Positions 13,501-28,500 of a stretch of 64,000 nt of DNA are shown here, in pieces. The DNA is from Steromphala cineraria (lineage: Eukaryota; Mollusca; Gastropoda; Trochida; Trochidae), in NCBI GenBank assembly GCA_916613615.1, contig OU744731.1:10856726-10920725 (forward strand), written 5' to 3'. Position 1 is the first letter of the stretch; every line of letters begins with the position of its first letter. Below the pieces are notes generated by a model that ran no database searches, was not told where the DNA came from, and saw only the letters and a program-made list of their open reading frames with translations. A program made the position numbers and the translations under genes.

Positions 13501-16500
13501 GTTAAAATTCATTGTCAATCAGAATGCAAATAACATATTTCGAAAAAACTTTATTCCTAACAGAATTATATCTCTTGAAAGCAAAGCCTGACATATACAT
13601 TCAATATTTTGCATTTGTTTAGTATTCAGATGTGTATAGCTATGGTCATTGCAGATCTGAAGGAGAATATCCTTATTGACGCATACTAAAAACGAGCAAT
13701 ATCACAACATTAAGAAAATCTAAAAAACAACAAATATATTGGAATCCAAGGGAAATATAGTTGATGCCTAGTTTTTGGTAATGATACTGTGAATTATCTT
13801 TCTTGAGTTTAAAATTATTGAAGTGTTTGGACAGTTTAGAAATAAAAAAGACAGATATCTCATGAACAGGGTCATCTTAAATACTTGATCTCCACTTCGA
13901 ATCAGTAGCGTAACGGGATATAACACACATAAAGTTCCCCATATCTATAATAAGAGAACTTGTGTCAAAATACGTTTGCACTTGTACGATTTACGGATTC
14001 TCTGTTGATTATCCTCCGACTGTTATGCTTCTTTCAGATACAATTCCAAAAGTCACAAGCACGCAACTCACCGGTCCTCTTAGAACAAGAACTGGTTTCC
14101 AATTCAAATGTTCCTTTGACTACGAGCAAACAAATACAACCGCTGGATTAGACTTCGAAGTCCAATGGCTGTTTGATAACAAAAAAGTTGCAAGTCAAGT
14201 GGTGACTGCAAGGAGTCGGATTCGATCAGTTACATCAAACGAAAGTTTATGGGTGTCCCATTTTGGGGAAAGTGTAAGTCCATAACTTTATCTTAAACAT
14301 GTTTCTTTTCTTGTATTTTGTTTATCAAACTGTGTATCAATCATCTTATTATCCCCCGCCACGAAGTTGAAGGGAATATAGGTTTGGGCTCCGTCCGTCC
14401 GTCTGTCCGTCCGTGCGTCCGTCCGTCCGAGTTAAAAGGGGCAGCTTTTCTCAGAGACGATGTTAGATAGGATAACCAAATTTGCTGTGTGTCTTCAGGG
14501 TATCAATACCTTGATGGAGTTCGAAAATCAGAGCCGCAATATTATTTTTTACGAAGTTATTGCCCTTGTTCCGTGTTTGTGGACTCTGCGTGTTCGAGTG
14601 GGTCGTCAAAGGGGACAACTTTTCTCAGAAACTATGTAAAATAGGTTAACCAAACTTGTTGTTTGTCTTCATTGTATCAATAGCTTGATGGAGTTCGAAA
14701 ATCAAAACCGCAATATTATTTTTACGGAGTTATTGCCCTTGTTCCCTGTTTTTGGACTTTGTTCGAGGGTGTCGTCAGAGGGGACAATTTTTCTCAGAAA
14801 CTATTTAAGATGGGTTGACAAAAATTGCTGTGTGTGTTCATGGTATCAATGCCTTAATGGAGTTCAAAATTATTTTTAACAGAGTTATTGCCCTTGTTTC
14901 GTATTTTTGGACTTTGTTCGAGGGTGTCGTCAAAGGGGACAACTTTTCTCAGAAACTATTTAAGATATGTTAACCAAACATTGTGTGTGTCTTCATGGTA
15001 TCAATGCCTTGATGGAGTTCGAAAATCAGAACCGCAAAATTATTTTCACGGAGTTATTGCCCTTGTTCCATGTTTATTGAATTCAAAAATGAGTAAAAGT
15101 AACTTATGACAGAGTCACGGCCCATAAAGAAAATATTGGGAGCTTTACTGAAAACTTATTTGGCGGGGGATGTTGATGACCATGTCTTCTTGTTAAATTT
15201 ATATCCAGAAAAAACACAATTGGAGAGAAAATATGAAGAAAATAAAAGGCAGTCTAAAATAAAAAGCAAGTTTGTGATGTCTCTTTTCTTTGTGTAACAG
15301 TTATCCTGTTCGGTTGCCGTGTATCACCATGGACATTTACCAAGCGGAATCACAAAACATAGTAACCAGTATTTCGGTGGTATAAAGGTACTTTCCTGCT
15401 GAGCTTTAATGAATCCAATAAGGCGTTCTGTCAGTTCTATGTAAAGCTTTCCATGAAGAGTTATACTTTGCATTAACGTGGTCTAATCAATGAACAATTT
15501 AAAAGGAACAAAACATATATAAAACGAACCTCATTCGAAAGAATTACAATTCTTTATATCACTTGCTGCATTCTGAAAACATCAATAATGATTACAATAA
15601 TCGAAGATACACTTCATGTATTACCCTTCCAAACCAAGTTGCAATCTACAGAGCTTAAAAGTTATCTTCATCTTCACAGCATTTATTATCAGATACCAAA
15701 CAACAATATTTTGATACAAAATTCATTTCATATCTTGGCATTTAAAGTTTATTGGCCCTTGTCAACGTGTTTGTCATCGCACCAATCTCCTTAAATGTTT
15801 ATCAACAGATTGAACCACAACCTATCATTCTCGCAGAGGGTGAAGAAGTTGAGCTCACAATCACTGCAACTCTACCAATACTTTGCGACAATAAATGGAC
15901 ATTGACCAGGTTCTGTTACCTTGTCCTTAGTATCGAAAATAACAACAAAGGTGAGAATATCTAGATTTCATCGAACACGTACTGTAAAAGTATTTTCTAT
16001 AAAAAAGAAAATTGATAATAAATGTTCTTTTTAAGGATGTTATCGATCTTTGTATTTTTCTAAACGTGATGGTTATGGCACTGTGGAAGAAAACAACAAA
16101 CTTATCTTTTTGTATGAATTAGGATAACTTATAATGTAGCATGTCTACTGATGTTTTTATTTTTAACAATGTTTTTGTAGAAAGTGTATCATTGTTATGT
16201 TTATAACCTATTTGTGTTTCGTCGTTATAGTGCAATCATTGTAATCATTCGTCAGTAGAATAGAGACGTATTGAACAAAGGGAATTCTTTATTACTTTGT
16301 GTGATTACATGACCGTGCCGCTTGGTCAGCAGCGCACGTGGTAATGTGAGAGCTTGACGCATTACATCAGAGTTATCTCCCTTAGACAGTCTTTACATAC
16401 ACCACATTTAGATATGTCCTAGACAACACAATCCAACAAATGGTCATGTTGCTTTGTTACCTTCGTTTTTATCAGGTCACCTTGCATGGCTGATAAAACA

Positions 16501-19500
16501 AGTTGCGTGGTTCAACCCTTTTTACTAAGTCATATGGGAATGACAGATCTAAAATAGGAAATCCCTTGCTCATTTTTTAATATAAACTTTGCTTTACAAG
16601 ATAACATCTTCATCACAGTCATAGTTGATTACTCTCGATTCTTTGTTATCAGAAAGACTATGCATCACGCCTGTTTTAGTCTTCATCATGGGCCTATGGC
16701 CTATTTACTTGAATTAAATAAACCTATGATTTAAACTAAAAAGCTACATACCTTGTATAATGATCGATATCTGCCAATGAAAAAACCCAATGTTTGGATT
16801 TGGCTGTTGGCCAAATCACTTGTTCAATCTCGCTTAGCTATGTGAAATTGAATCAACCTATTTCTATTCGTGTATTGCTTCTGTTAATAGTTTTACTAAA
16901 TATTATCATTGTTCTAAAATGTTCATATCGTTAACGCGTTGCTGTTTATTTTCATTTGCATATTACAGGAGTTGATTTGTCTACAAACACATGTGACGTC
17001 ACTCTCACAAGCCAGCCAAATACTTTAACCGCAACCAAACCTCTCAGACTAAGACTGAACAACATTGTTCTACCTTATACGGATAATCATTTTTACCTGA
17101 GCTTGCAGACACAACCTCATAATGGCAGTCTTTGGAACAGACAATCATTCAATTTAACGGTAAGCAATGGATATTCCCCCCTTTAAATGTTGAAATAAAT
17201 TTGTAAATAATTCACAATTATATAAAGTATTGCATTGCTTGATTATTTGTACAACTGAAATACCTTTGTCTAGAATGTGCATATTACTATGACAATTGTT
17301 ACGCATACTTTTAAATTGGATGACCTCAAGAGAAAACGCTGATGTCCTCTGATGTCTATATTTCATGATCATAAAGTAGAATTGAATAAGAAGGCATATC
17401 TTAGATAAGAGGAATGTATTTTACCAAACAAAGCCAATATCAATTAATAATTTTTTTATAAAATCATATTATTCATATTCAAAAACATAAATTCAAAGTG
17501 AAATAGAAAATTTGAATAATTCATTTCAACTACAACTTACCTGTTTGTTGTAAATCTCTATCCACATATCACAGATTACGACAAAACCAACAAAACCAAA
17601 AAAGAAGCTTCCGAACATTGACTGCACCGTGTTTCCCGATTGTCATGTATTTGGATTCAACAAAACAAGGTTAGATTTTGAATCGGCATAATACCCGTAT
17701 GAATCTACAAAACTATATAAATATATTCAAAAGATAGAGAAAAAACAGTGAAAGTTCAGTCAAGAGTCAATCTTCACAATTAATTTTTTTGATAAAATAT
17801 GTTACACATTTTGCCAGCTTTTTCAAAATTGTCATCAAAAGCAACTTACATGTTGGATGTTTGCAATTGGTGAATGTGAGAAAAAGTAAATGTTTTGCAT
17901 ATCCTCAGAGTGTCTACTATTGAATACCCGGGAGACTTCATACTCTACAACTCGACCATGGACACGGATAACCAGCTTGAGGTATTATTTGTACCAGAAC
18001 GTTCAAGTGTTATTCATTTATTGTGATTTCCGTATACTAACCTACAATGGACAGTGTTCTTTGCATGATAAATCAAACGAATACAGTCGGTACGTCTTTT
18101 GAAATATTCTCAAAAAATCAATCAAAAGGATGATTTTCAAATGAAGAAGATTTCAACGTGCCTTTAGCGAATTCGATCTCAGGTTCTTACGTAATAAAGA
18201 GGGCAAGTCTTGCTCGCTTAGGGATAAGAGTTGCGTCCTAAGTAAAGAACGCTGAAGGTTGACAAATGAAGTGTTTAAACAAAATACTGCCTTTGGTACT
18301 TGTGAGTTAAATTGTTTGGTCGGGATCATTCAACCCACGATGGCAGTATTTTTGCTCTGCTTGGTCATACATACGGCTAAAGAATCAAACAGTTTTTTGT
18401 AATTTCCTATATTAATGTATCATTTATATTTTAACGTCTCTTCCCATTACTAGAAGCGTTCATAATGTTAACGTTTGTGACATCATCAAAAATTTTCAAA
18501 ATGAGTTCCGACTTTTACCTTTGAATTTGCATCGGTATCGGTATCTGTTAGCTTTATAATGCCGAGAACACTATCCATCGTCAATAAAAAGATTATTTGG
18601 TCCTTATCAACTAAGTTCAACAGTAAATTTTAGTAGTTAAAGGGACAGTAGCACGCTTTAAGGGGGAAAATACGGTGATGTCAGGAAAATGATTATTAAT
18701 GGTTCCAATTGAAAGACAATGTCTTTAGTAATAATCAAATATATAATGTAAAGTTTAACCACGAGGAGGCCTTTTCTTACACAACATGAATTAAAGGTGT
18801 TCACATAAAATGGCCGCCAATGGATTTTATGTGAATCTCCACAAGGATTATTGGCTTGTGTAAAGAAATTTTTGACACTGTCAAAATGATACATTAAGCA
18901 TTAACTTACAATTATCAGTGAATATTAAAAAAAATCTAATTATCAAAAGACGGGCTACTGCCCCTTTAAGAGAAAATCATTAAATAATTGATTTCGTCTT
19001 GAAACCACTATTTTCATTTCTCAAGACGATTGTGCAGTTACTGTAAACATCAAAACTTAATTTTTGTCTTAAAGAATGTTTTTCTGTGGTAAAAACATGT
19101 AAATGTATGCTACTTTCTTTATTTGTTCATGTCTGTTTAAAGGTTGAAATACTTTTCAGTATAATAAAGAAGAAATATTTTAGGCATTGAAGGCTTGGGG
19201 CAAAAAGTATAATCAAGTACAATCATCAGTTATAATTATATAAGCGCATGGACAGTTTGATATACAACAAACATCCAGCAGTTTCCAAATATTGCAACAA
19301 ATTTCAATGTATACCCACTCATACAAGAAAGGCTCTGGTATATTACCTTGAAGCAAGCATCCTTACTTTGAATTAAATTCAGAGTGTGAAAATGAAGTGC
19401 ACATGTCTCCAATTCCACATGATGACAGTAAATGGGTACACCTTTTGCCTACTTTAAAGGGGCAGTAGCGTTTTTTTTGACAATTTTATATTTAAATTTT

Positions 19501-22500
19501 TTTACCGATAAGTTAATTTTGACAGTGACTAAAATCTCATTACACAAACCAATTATTCATAGTCAGAGGGCAAAGTATGAAAATTCACATAAAATCCACA
19601 GGCGGCCATTTTATGTGAACACCTTTAATTCATTTTGTGTAAGAAAAAGCAATCGCATGGCTAAACTTTACAGTATATATTTGAATTATTACTGCTCCAT
19701 TTAGTTTAAAAACATTGTCTTTCAACTGGAATAATTAATGTTCATTTTCCTGACATCCCCTTATATTCCCCATAAAACGTACTACTGCCCCTTTAATGTA
19801 ATAACGACTTCTATCGATCTGACGGTTATTTTCGTCAGTACATATATATGTGAGCATCTGTTACTATTTGACATACACTCTGCAAATATAATACGAGTCA
19901 TTGATTGTAAATCAAATGCAATACATCTTCCTTGAAATTTTCGTGACGTGGTAAAATTTCTTAGGTCAATATTAACGCCACTTTACTAATTGAACGAAAC
20001 CATCCAACATAATTACAAATCAGCATTAAACCTAGGAATTCAAAAGAAATCGAGAGCATTTTGAAGTCCCAACGCATGATTTCCTAACTAAAGCATGATT
20101 TGAAGGTGCACATTCGACAAATGGTAATTGAAGGAGACACGCCTACAACATGTGGAGTTGCCATGAGGTATGGAAACGAGATCGTGTTTCTGGACATCTG
20201 TACTTACAAGACTGTGCCAGTCATCACCAGGAACTCACAGGAAGCACGACTCACTGTGTCTGAATGCGGCGAAAAACTGTATTTGGTGTGTAAATCTTGT
20301 ATATAGATGTAGCGGATGTGTTTACATGTTATATGTCTTCTTTCATAGGTATTTCAAGATATATCTTCCTGCGCTGATCTATGGTTAAATGCATAAAACT
20401 CGTAACTTTATTCATCAATATCTTTCAAGTAACTATTTTCAATTATAAATCAAGAATATATTTCATCCTTGACAGTAAGAAGATAATTTCTATTCATATT
20501 ATTGTTCAAAGAAAATATGTACAAAATCATAGTCACATGGACACTTTTCGTGTTAAGTCACATCAATATTTTTCATGTATCAATATGAAAACCATTACAT
20601 GAAACTTTTATCTGCAAAATTTGCTTCTTCTTTGAATTAGATATCAGCAAGCAATGGAGCCTGGCTTCATGTTGATGTGTACAAATCCAAGTTAAGCATT
20701 CTCCTTCATGGACCCATGCAGAAGTCGACCAGAAATACTGACTTGTGTTCATTGGAGACAGCAACGTCCTCTCTGACTAAACAAGAATTGCTGCTTTTCA
20801 GGTGTGGAAAACAATATATAGTGCCTTGGGCCTTTTCTAGCAGTTTAATGGGAAATGAATCATAACTTAAAATTATTCTAAAATACAATTAAAGAGGAAT
20901 ACAATTAAGGATTTTCACGTTACTTTACCCCCATCAAGCTTAAGAAAGGGGTTTTACAGGGACACTATGTTAAATGCCATTTGTTTGTTGTCTCAAATTA
21001 CAATTATATCATATCATTATGACTGAAAACCAAATGACCTTTAGAAGGAAATAGGACGTTACTGTGCTATATTTATGTTCTCGTTTTAGGAAAAATATGT
21101 ATAAGTGTAATTTTAGATTTTAAATTTAATGTAATTCTGAGGATAATTTGCTTTGTCGATGTAAGAGTTTCCTTATCTGTATCTTATCTGTTATCTATAA
21201 TAATACTTGACAAGACTCACATACTGGTCCAGATGAATTCATCGTAATAAAGAAGATTGATCCAATCCGAACTATCCGATGTTTATTCTTTCTAATATAT
21301 ATAGTTTATGGTATTTTAGGCTTGATCGCAGCCAGAGTCTGTTCCGTGACAGAGGCAGACAATCAGTGGTGAAAAATCGTACCCTTACTACTGGCAACTG
21401 TTGTAGCATGGGTTCAACTACATGTGAAAATATAGCCCTCAACCCCTTGTCAATGAAGGTTCCCATTTTGATTATTCCAATTAAAGATTGTATTCTATGT
21501 GTCACTACTTTGTTATATACAATATGAACAATGAACGTAGTGGTAAATTTATCTTATTTCCTCCTTCTCTAACTAGTTTATATGTTTTCTTTGTTTGATT
21601 TCAAGTACAAACTTCCACATCAGCGGAAATCTTGAAACTCGATTATATACGGGAGTCAATAAATGATTCCTACCTATGAAAAGACAGTAGTTCGCTCAAT
21701 TAGGATTCTGTTATTCAAAATTGAAAGCTTAAAATTTGCCTGATACAAGAAAAAACAAATGGTGAGGCATTTATATGATAAATGAATAATTTATAATAAT
21801 ATAATCGTTGACAAAAGTTGACATTATTTTTATCCATGTGTAGTTAACGTATTGTCATAACGCACCAACAACCGCACTACAAATGGCAATGACGTCACAC
21901 ATTTCTTTTTTTCAGAGATGTAACATTATCACGGCCTTACATATTGGTTCAACGCTTGATTCGGAAATTTCTAAAAGTAAGTGTATCATATATTAGTTCA
22001 GAATAAAGATTGATAAGACTGTAGCATGGGATTGAATAACATCAATCTTGGTTTACATTTAAAAAGTGAAACATGTTGGCAAAGAAACATAAGCACCAGA
22101 TAGTCATTTATATTTTACTCTTTTAGAAATGTCGTCAGCTTCATGAATTATGAGAAAGAGGTCATTTTAGGAATGTGTGTGCAAGAAATACATATCACTG
22201 TACACTTACTTTTCATTATATAACAACAGTTACAACAGTAACAAAGGTTTAGCAACATACACTCTTGAAGTCAATAACCAATTAACCATATTGAGTGAGT
22301 GAGTGAGTTATTGTTTTAACGGCCCTTTTGCAAAATTTCAGCCATTAACGGCGTTAAATAATCATAAATAACGCTAAACAATGATGTCTTCTTCAATTTA
22401 TACTTTGTTTTGACCACTTTAGCTAACAAAATTAAAATAAAATGTTGCGCCGACATTACAATATTGAAAACCGGTGCACCACAGAGTGAGGAGGGGCAAT

Positions 22501-25500
22501 GAAATTCACACACACAAAAAAGAGATAAGTTTCTAGTGTGCCATGATCTTATCAGAATGAAAACACTCTCCTCGATGTTGCCAAAACGTGCCTGTAATAT
22601 GTTCCTGTTGTCCGGTGAAGACTTCGAAGCCAGATCTGGTGCACTGCAGTGTTTTATAGTTGCCATAATTTGGGTGTTGATGGTTTTTTACTGAGAAAAT
22701 ACTACCTACATTATGGAATCACTTCTTTTGACTATCCGAAAACGTTTTGAAAGATAAGGGATAAAGAAGTTTTGTGTGTAATTGGTTCTTTGATTATTTC
22801 ATTGTACTTGCAATCTCTTTTTGATAGGCTGTTGAAGACTGCTTTACAAATCCAAATTCTTTTTGAGCATGGAAACATGACAAACGTTTTGCTGTTAACA
22901 GAGATGTGTTTGTTCGTTGTCTCCGTGACAAAGTTAATGTCAGTAACGGGTATGCCCTTCACGTGCATGAATGACAACCTGACATCAACGATTTATCCTG
23001 TGAATAAGAGTCCGCTATTGGAAGGTTCCATTCTTCCACAAGGGTCGTTCCGAGCTGTATCCTTATCCATGACATTCAGATCAGTTCGTCCTTTCCTACT
23101 TATTCCCAGACCATTACTTGCTGTATTTGACCTTGAGGAGACATTGATTTAGCGTCTTCTTTCTTCAAATGAACCTTCACCATGCCGTTACAACAAATGG
23201 ATAGCCTAAACGCGCATTTGATGACATGATATTTACGTGCATTTGTGGAAAGTCATGGCATACAAGGCAATTAAAAGTATGTTCTTTATGAATGAAAATG
23301 GCACACGATAGTCGATATTTTCCAAACAATATATTTGATCTTAATGAAATTGTAATAAGTGACATTGAGTGGTAAAGTCTGTTTTGTTTCAGCTTTTAAA
23401 GAGAGGAACTGGACTTGGCCAACCGAATCTGGTCGGTTTAAAAACACGAGTCTTACTGATTGTCAAATGGCACTCACCAATGGTCCTCCAAGGATGTGTT
23501 TTTTAGGATTGATTACCTATCTATACATGTTTAACGGAGCCTGTCTCAACAATGTTTTGGTAGGTTCACATTAAAGATGTAAGAGATTATTAGAGTGAAA
23601 TCTAATATTTGTTTATTTTGTCTTAAAACATTTTTATATGTACACGTATAAAAGAGCATGATGTAGAACTAAAAAAAAACCCAGAGACATGAATGTTCAA
23701 CTTATTAATATTTCGACCTTTTAGTTTATTGGTTCACCACAGCTTTGCAAATACGTGTAGGTTTTATATAGATTGTGAGAGCACAGGCCCTGGGTCATTA
23801 ATAATTCCAAATCGTTCCCGTAGCAAAAAAAAGGGGAATAAAGTTAACCTACGATTTCAACGATTTCATAGCAACATAGTTGCGCCCAGAGTTCTTTTTG
23901 ATCGAGGAGTCGTCTCAATTTTTTAAATTTTTTTTTGCAGCGGGAACGATTGAATATTGGATTTTGAACAATCGTGAGCCGTATGACTAATCAACGACAC
24001 CTTTCAGCTGAGTTAGAATGCAGTCCGATTTACTTAAGCCTGCGGTACAAGTTTTGCAGGAGCATTAATGGGGCATTAGCACGTTTTGAGGGGTGATATA
24101 AGGTGATGTCAGGAAAATGAAAATAAATGGTTCCAATTGAAAGATAATGTATTTAAACTAAATGGAGCTGTAATAATTCAAATATATAACGTAAAGTTAA
24201 GCCATGCGATTCCTTTTTCTTACACAAAATTAATTAAAGGTGTTCACAAAAAAATGGCCGCCAATGGATTTTATATGAATCTTCATACTTTGTCCTCTGA
24301 CAATGGATTATTGGTGCGTGTTATGAGATTTTTGACACTTTCAAAATGATACATTTAACATTCACCCACAATTATCAGTGAAATTTTAAAATACAAAATT
24401 ATCAAAAAACGTGCTACTGCCCCTTTGAAGTCCAAACTTTTTCATTTGTTAAAATTTAGCAATTTACACTGCCGACATGGATGATGTTATTTTGGAAACA
24501 AGTTTTCTGCCTCTTGAAAAAATACATATTGTATTCTTATGATGTTTCCTCTACTTGTGAACTAGTTATGTAGTCCCAATAAAATATTAGTTCCACTAGT
24601 ATCAGAATCCGATATGACAGAAGTCCGTATTAGTGCTCGATTTAACGAAAGTTCTGGTTTGAAGAAACTGGTTGTTTTAACTTTTATGAATCACGTTGCT
24701 CCTGCGTACGTACTAAACCTTTTAAAATCAATGTGTAACGATACCTTAATTCTCTTTCTCGTTTCAGGTTTGATTCTCCGAATTCGTAGTTGCAACAGTT
24801 ATTTATTTGTCTTCCATAGCTTTGAAGTTATACTTTTCCGTATCAGATTGATTTGATTAATTTGAGTCATGATTTATATCAATACAGGTTATCATGTCTG
24901 ACATGTGGTCATCACTCTAATGAACTGTTTAGACGCTAGGTTCATTCAGAAGACAGTATATATCGTTGTGTGTTGACAATAGATAACAAAGTTATTAAAC
25001 TCTTTTACCAGAAAACTGATTCAATGGAAGGACAAGTTGGGATTGTTCAGGCATTCACATGGTTATGTCAGACAGAGGCATTGATGAACCCAAATCATTC
25101 ACATCATTTGAACATCCCTGCAAGCGAGATCACGACTGATATTTGTCCAAACTTCTGCAGTTTCAATGGAAAATGCAACAAAGGATGGTGTAACTGTCAT
25201 GCTGGTTATACATCTGAAGATTGTTCAGTCAAGAGCGGAACTGAGCCATTTATTGTTGGAATACTTGGGTGAGGACTCTCAATTACAACGATTTAAGTAA
25301 TAGTTACTAGCAAAGTTAATGGCATGCATCGGATAGTGTCAGGAACACTTTCTCCGAGATTCAGGCTCCGAGAACAGGCTCGAGGACAAAGTGTCCCTGT
25401 CGTTATTTGATGCATGCCATTAACTATGCTAGTAACTGACTTACATCTCACTTGATCCGAGTACAATCAACCACAAATTAAATAGTTTTAAATTTATGAT

Positions 25501-28500
25501 CAACAACCTCCCAAAGGCCCCTTGACTTATTTATGAATAAAGTGTGTAGTGCTATAAAGGGTGTATTAGCACGTGCTTCTTGCATGCCAAAGCGCAAGGA
25601 ACGAAGTAAATGTTTTGGGCTTGCAAACCTCGTGCACTCCATGAATATGAGCCTGTTTCACAGGTTGTCCATTTCGTTTTTGATTTTGAAGGTCGAAGAC
25701 ACGTTATTAAAGTCCTCATAGACAGTTAAATGTTGAGAGTTGTTTCTACTTAGGAAAAGTTTCCCTTGGATTTCCAATAAAAAGTACTTTAATCATTCCA
25801 ATAACAAGCTTATAATAGCTTATCTATGAAATGAATTAATTAGGTATCATTATTAAATTATTTTGGATATTTCTAAACTTACTTTCCTAACATAACAAAA
25901 GTTGTGGTGCAAAATAAATAATATAATGTTTATTTCTTGGTTTCCTAGTGCAAACTAAAGTTTACAGTGGTAGAGGATGTTTTTAATATTTTGATTCAAA
26001 CAAAACCTGTAAATATTATGATTGTTGCTGCTGACAATAAACATTACTTTCACCAATGAGTTATTTTGTTAAAATCAAACACGTTTCTGATCTTGGTCCT
26101 CGTACCTCCATACGTTCCCCATGTCATATATATTACGGGACAGCGATGAAGGTGTAAAGGGAATCATATTAGTAAAAAACATTTTCTTATTTCAATGAAA
26201 CTAAGTTCTTTTGGCTATTCTCATCCCAAAGATGTTTACTCAGGTAGTATGCTTTTATATATGAATATGTATTGCATGATTACTCTGTGAAATTGAATGC
26301 CTTCTATCCAGTCTTTTAGTCTGATAGGATCGTTATGTCGTGCAGGTAACATCGATAGAACATAAGAAAAAAGCCTTTAAATAAAAAGCCTTTAACTATA
26401 TAAAATTTGTTCCCGATTCCCGATTTCCCAGCGGTGAAACATGTGCCTTCTCCACTGGTAGATGCTTACAACCTACACTACTTGTCAAAAACTTCGTGTG
26501 GATCAACAGGGAACATTATGCTGTACACTTTATTCCAATCATTGTAAGTATACACAACATTTTCTAACTCTTTGAGGTGACTTTAACATTAACATTCAGT
26601 TGGGTAGTAATACAAGACAATGATATGGATGTTTACTTCTTTATTTATTTCACACGACGTTTCTGGGCTAGTTCTTGCCCCTTCTTCAGGTGGGTAATGA
26701 GCATAGTTAGATGCAGAATATATATAAACCATTCGATCAACTGGCAACACAATAACATTCTGGCTTCCAACATCAATGATTGGGGTAAAAGAAAACTCCG
26801 TGAGTCCATCTATCTGAGAAGATTAGCCCCTGAGATCAAGGGGTTTACCTCCCCACCGCCTGGCTCATCATCTAAGAACCACATCTATCAATCAGCTGCA
26901 CCATTTAACTATGTATTATATTATCTGTATTGTAAAAACACTAATTATCCCACTAATTATTGTTCATATATTTGTATAACCTTGTCATCTAAATATGTTT
27001 GTACATAATTGAATCACTGGCTTCCTGCAACTATATATTCTGCATCTACCACTATGCTCATTACCCACCTGAAGAAGGGACAAGAACTAGCCCAGAAACG
27101 TGTTGTCTCATGTCAACTTTTAACTCTAAACTGTATGACAGAAAGTCGAATTATATCTTGAGAAGCAATAGTAGATTTGTCTACATTCAGCTTTGCTTCT
27201 ACTCCTTTCCTCAAACTGACCTTTCTTTAGAATTAATGTCTGCTCTCTGTGATATGAAACAAGCTTGCAAATTTTTTGACGCCAAGCTAAACTAATGTTC
27301 AAAAGAAACGCTACCATACAAATCGCAATATAAATGAATTCACTGATGATTGTTACGACTAAACCAAAGTTGTTTTCGTTTCTCCAGATGTCAATCTCCT
27401 AACATGTGAAAGTTTGAAACATTATCTCTTCATGTTTGCGAGAAACACACATTTGAAAAAATCGCTGATTTGGAATCTAGGCGAGATAGTAGAGAGAAAT
27501 TGAACACTTTAGGTTGTATTAAAACTTGTAAGAGCAATGACGCATCAACGATTTTTTTGTCAAATAAAGTGCATTATATTAATAATATTGTTTTCTTACC
27601 TAAATTTCATACTTAATAAATGTTCAACTAAAATGTCGAATATTGTGGCCAAAAAGCAATTTGAAATTGCGATTTATGCACCAAATGTGTGTTTGAAAAT
27701 ATATTTTCCTGATGAATGAAAATGTGCAAAGACTCAAAACCGACACTAACAAGTAATATAATTTCATTTTCGACAACGTTAAAAACTTTGTAGCGTTTTT
27801 TCTTTTGGACACTAGACTACTTTAAGAAATTGTCAAACTTATTCTTTAAAGGCATGATAATGAAATTGTTTCAGTTTAACAAAACTATGACAACCCTGTG
27901 GCATGAAGGCTCATACCTCAATCTGAAGCACATCGATAATACTAATGCTATATCGTTGAACGTTTCTTCCTACAAGATAAAAGGTAAGTCCATTTTAAGA
28001 GGTAGTATGATAAAGGTTCATGGTATCAATAGGTCACGTGAAGGGTTCAAACTTATCCATTTGGTTGTTATTGTGAATTATCTTTAACAGAGGCAGTCCA
28101 AGTAACCCCAAGTTTCCCCAAGCTGCAAACATTGCAAATGCAACAAGTCATTTGAAAATTATCAGGCTATTACTCAGTTGCCAACATGATACTGCTGCAC
28201 AACTAATTTTGATTTCCTCCAATCAGTTTATTACCCCCCGAGCCCGCAATCTGGGCTATTGAAAAAATATATAGGTTGTGTCAATAGCTTCGTCTGTGGG
28301 AGGAAAATTTTTATTCTGATGACCTTTAAATATGACTTTGGCTGTTTTCCTACGAATTCACTCAATGTATTGTCACTTTAATGACAGTGAAAAATGCACA
28401 TCTCCATCCTTTGGCCTACACCTTCGAACCTTAAGTTTGTTCCCCTGCTAGTGCATCCTAATGCACATATCATGTAATTTGGGTCTCTTATGGACGTCAA

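Noticed and set aside
14430..15080. CRISPR-like or coding tandem repeat
   Set aside because: Units of about 160 bp without unique spacers in a eukaryotic intron; frames are broken and vary between units.
22316..23152. 116- and 126-residue frames in a gene 1 intron
   Set aside because: No splice sites in phase, no motifs, overlapping on opposite strands.
24614..24856. Open frame between two VWDE-like exons
   Set aside because: No acceptor places it in phase 0 after the 23,559 donor, and gene 2 has no matching exon. The flanking exons join in phase without it.
26640..26700. A functional hammerhead ribozyme
   Set aside because: The CTGAAGA and GAAAC boxes are present, but I could not draw a convincing stem II and stem III, so only the motif is noted.
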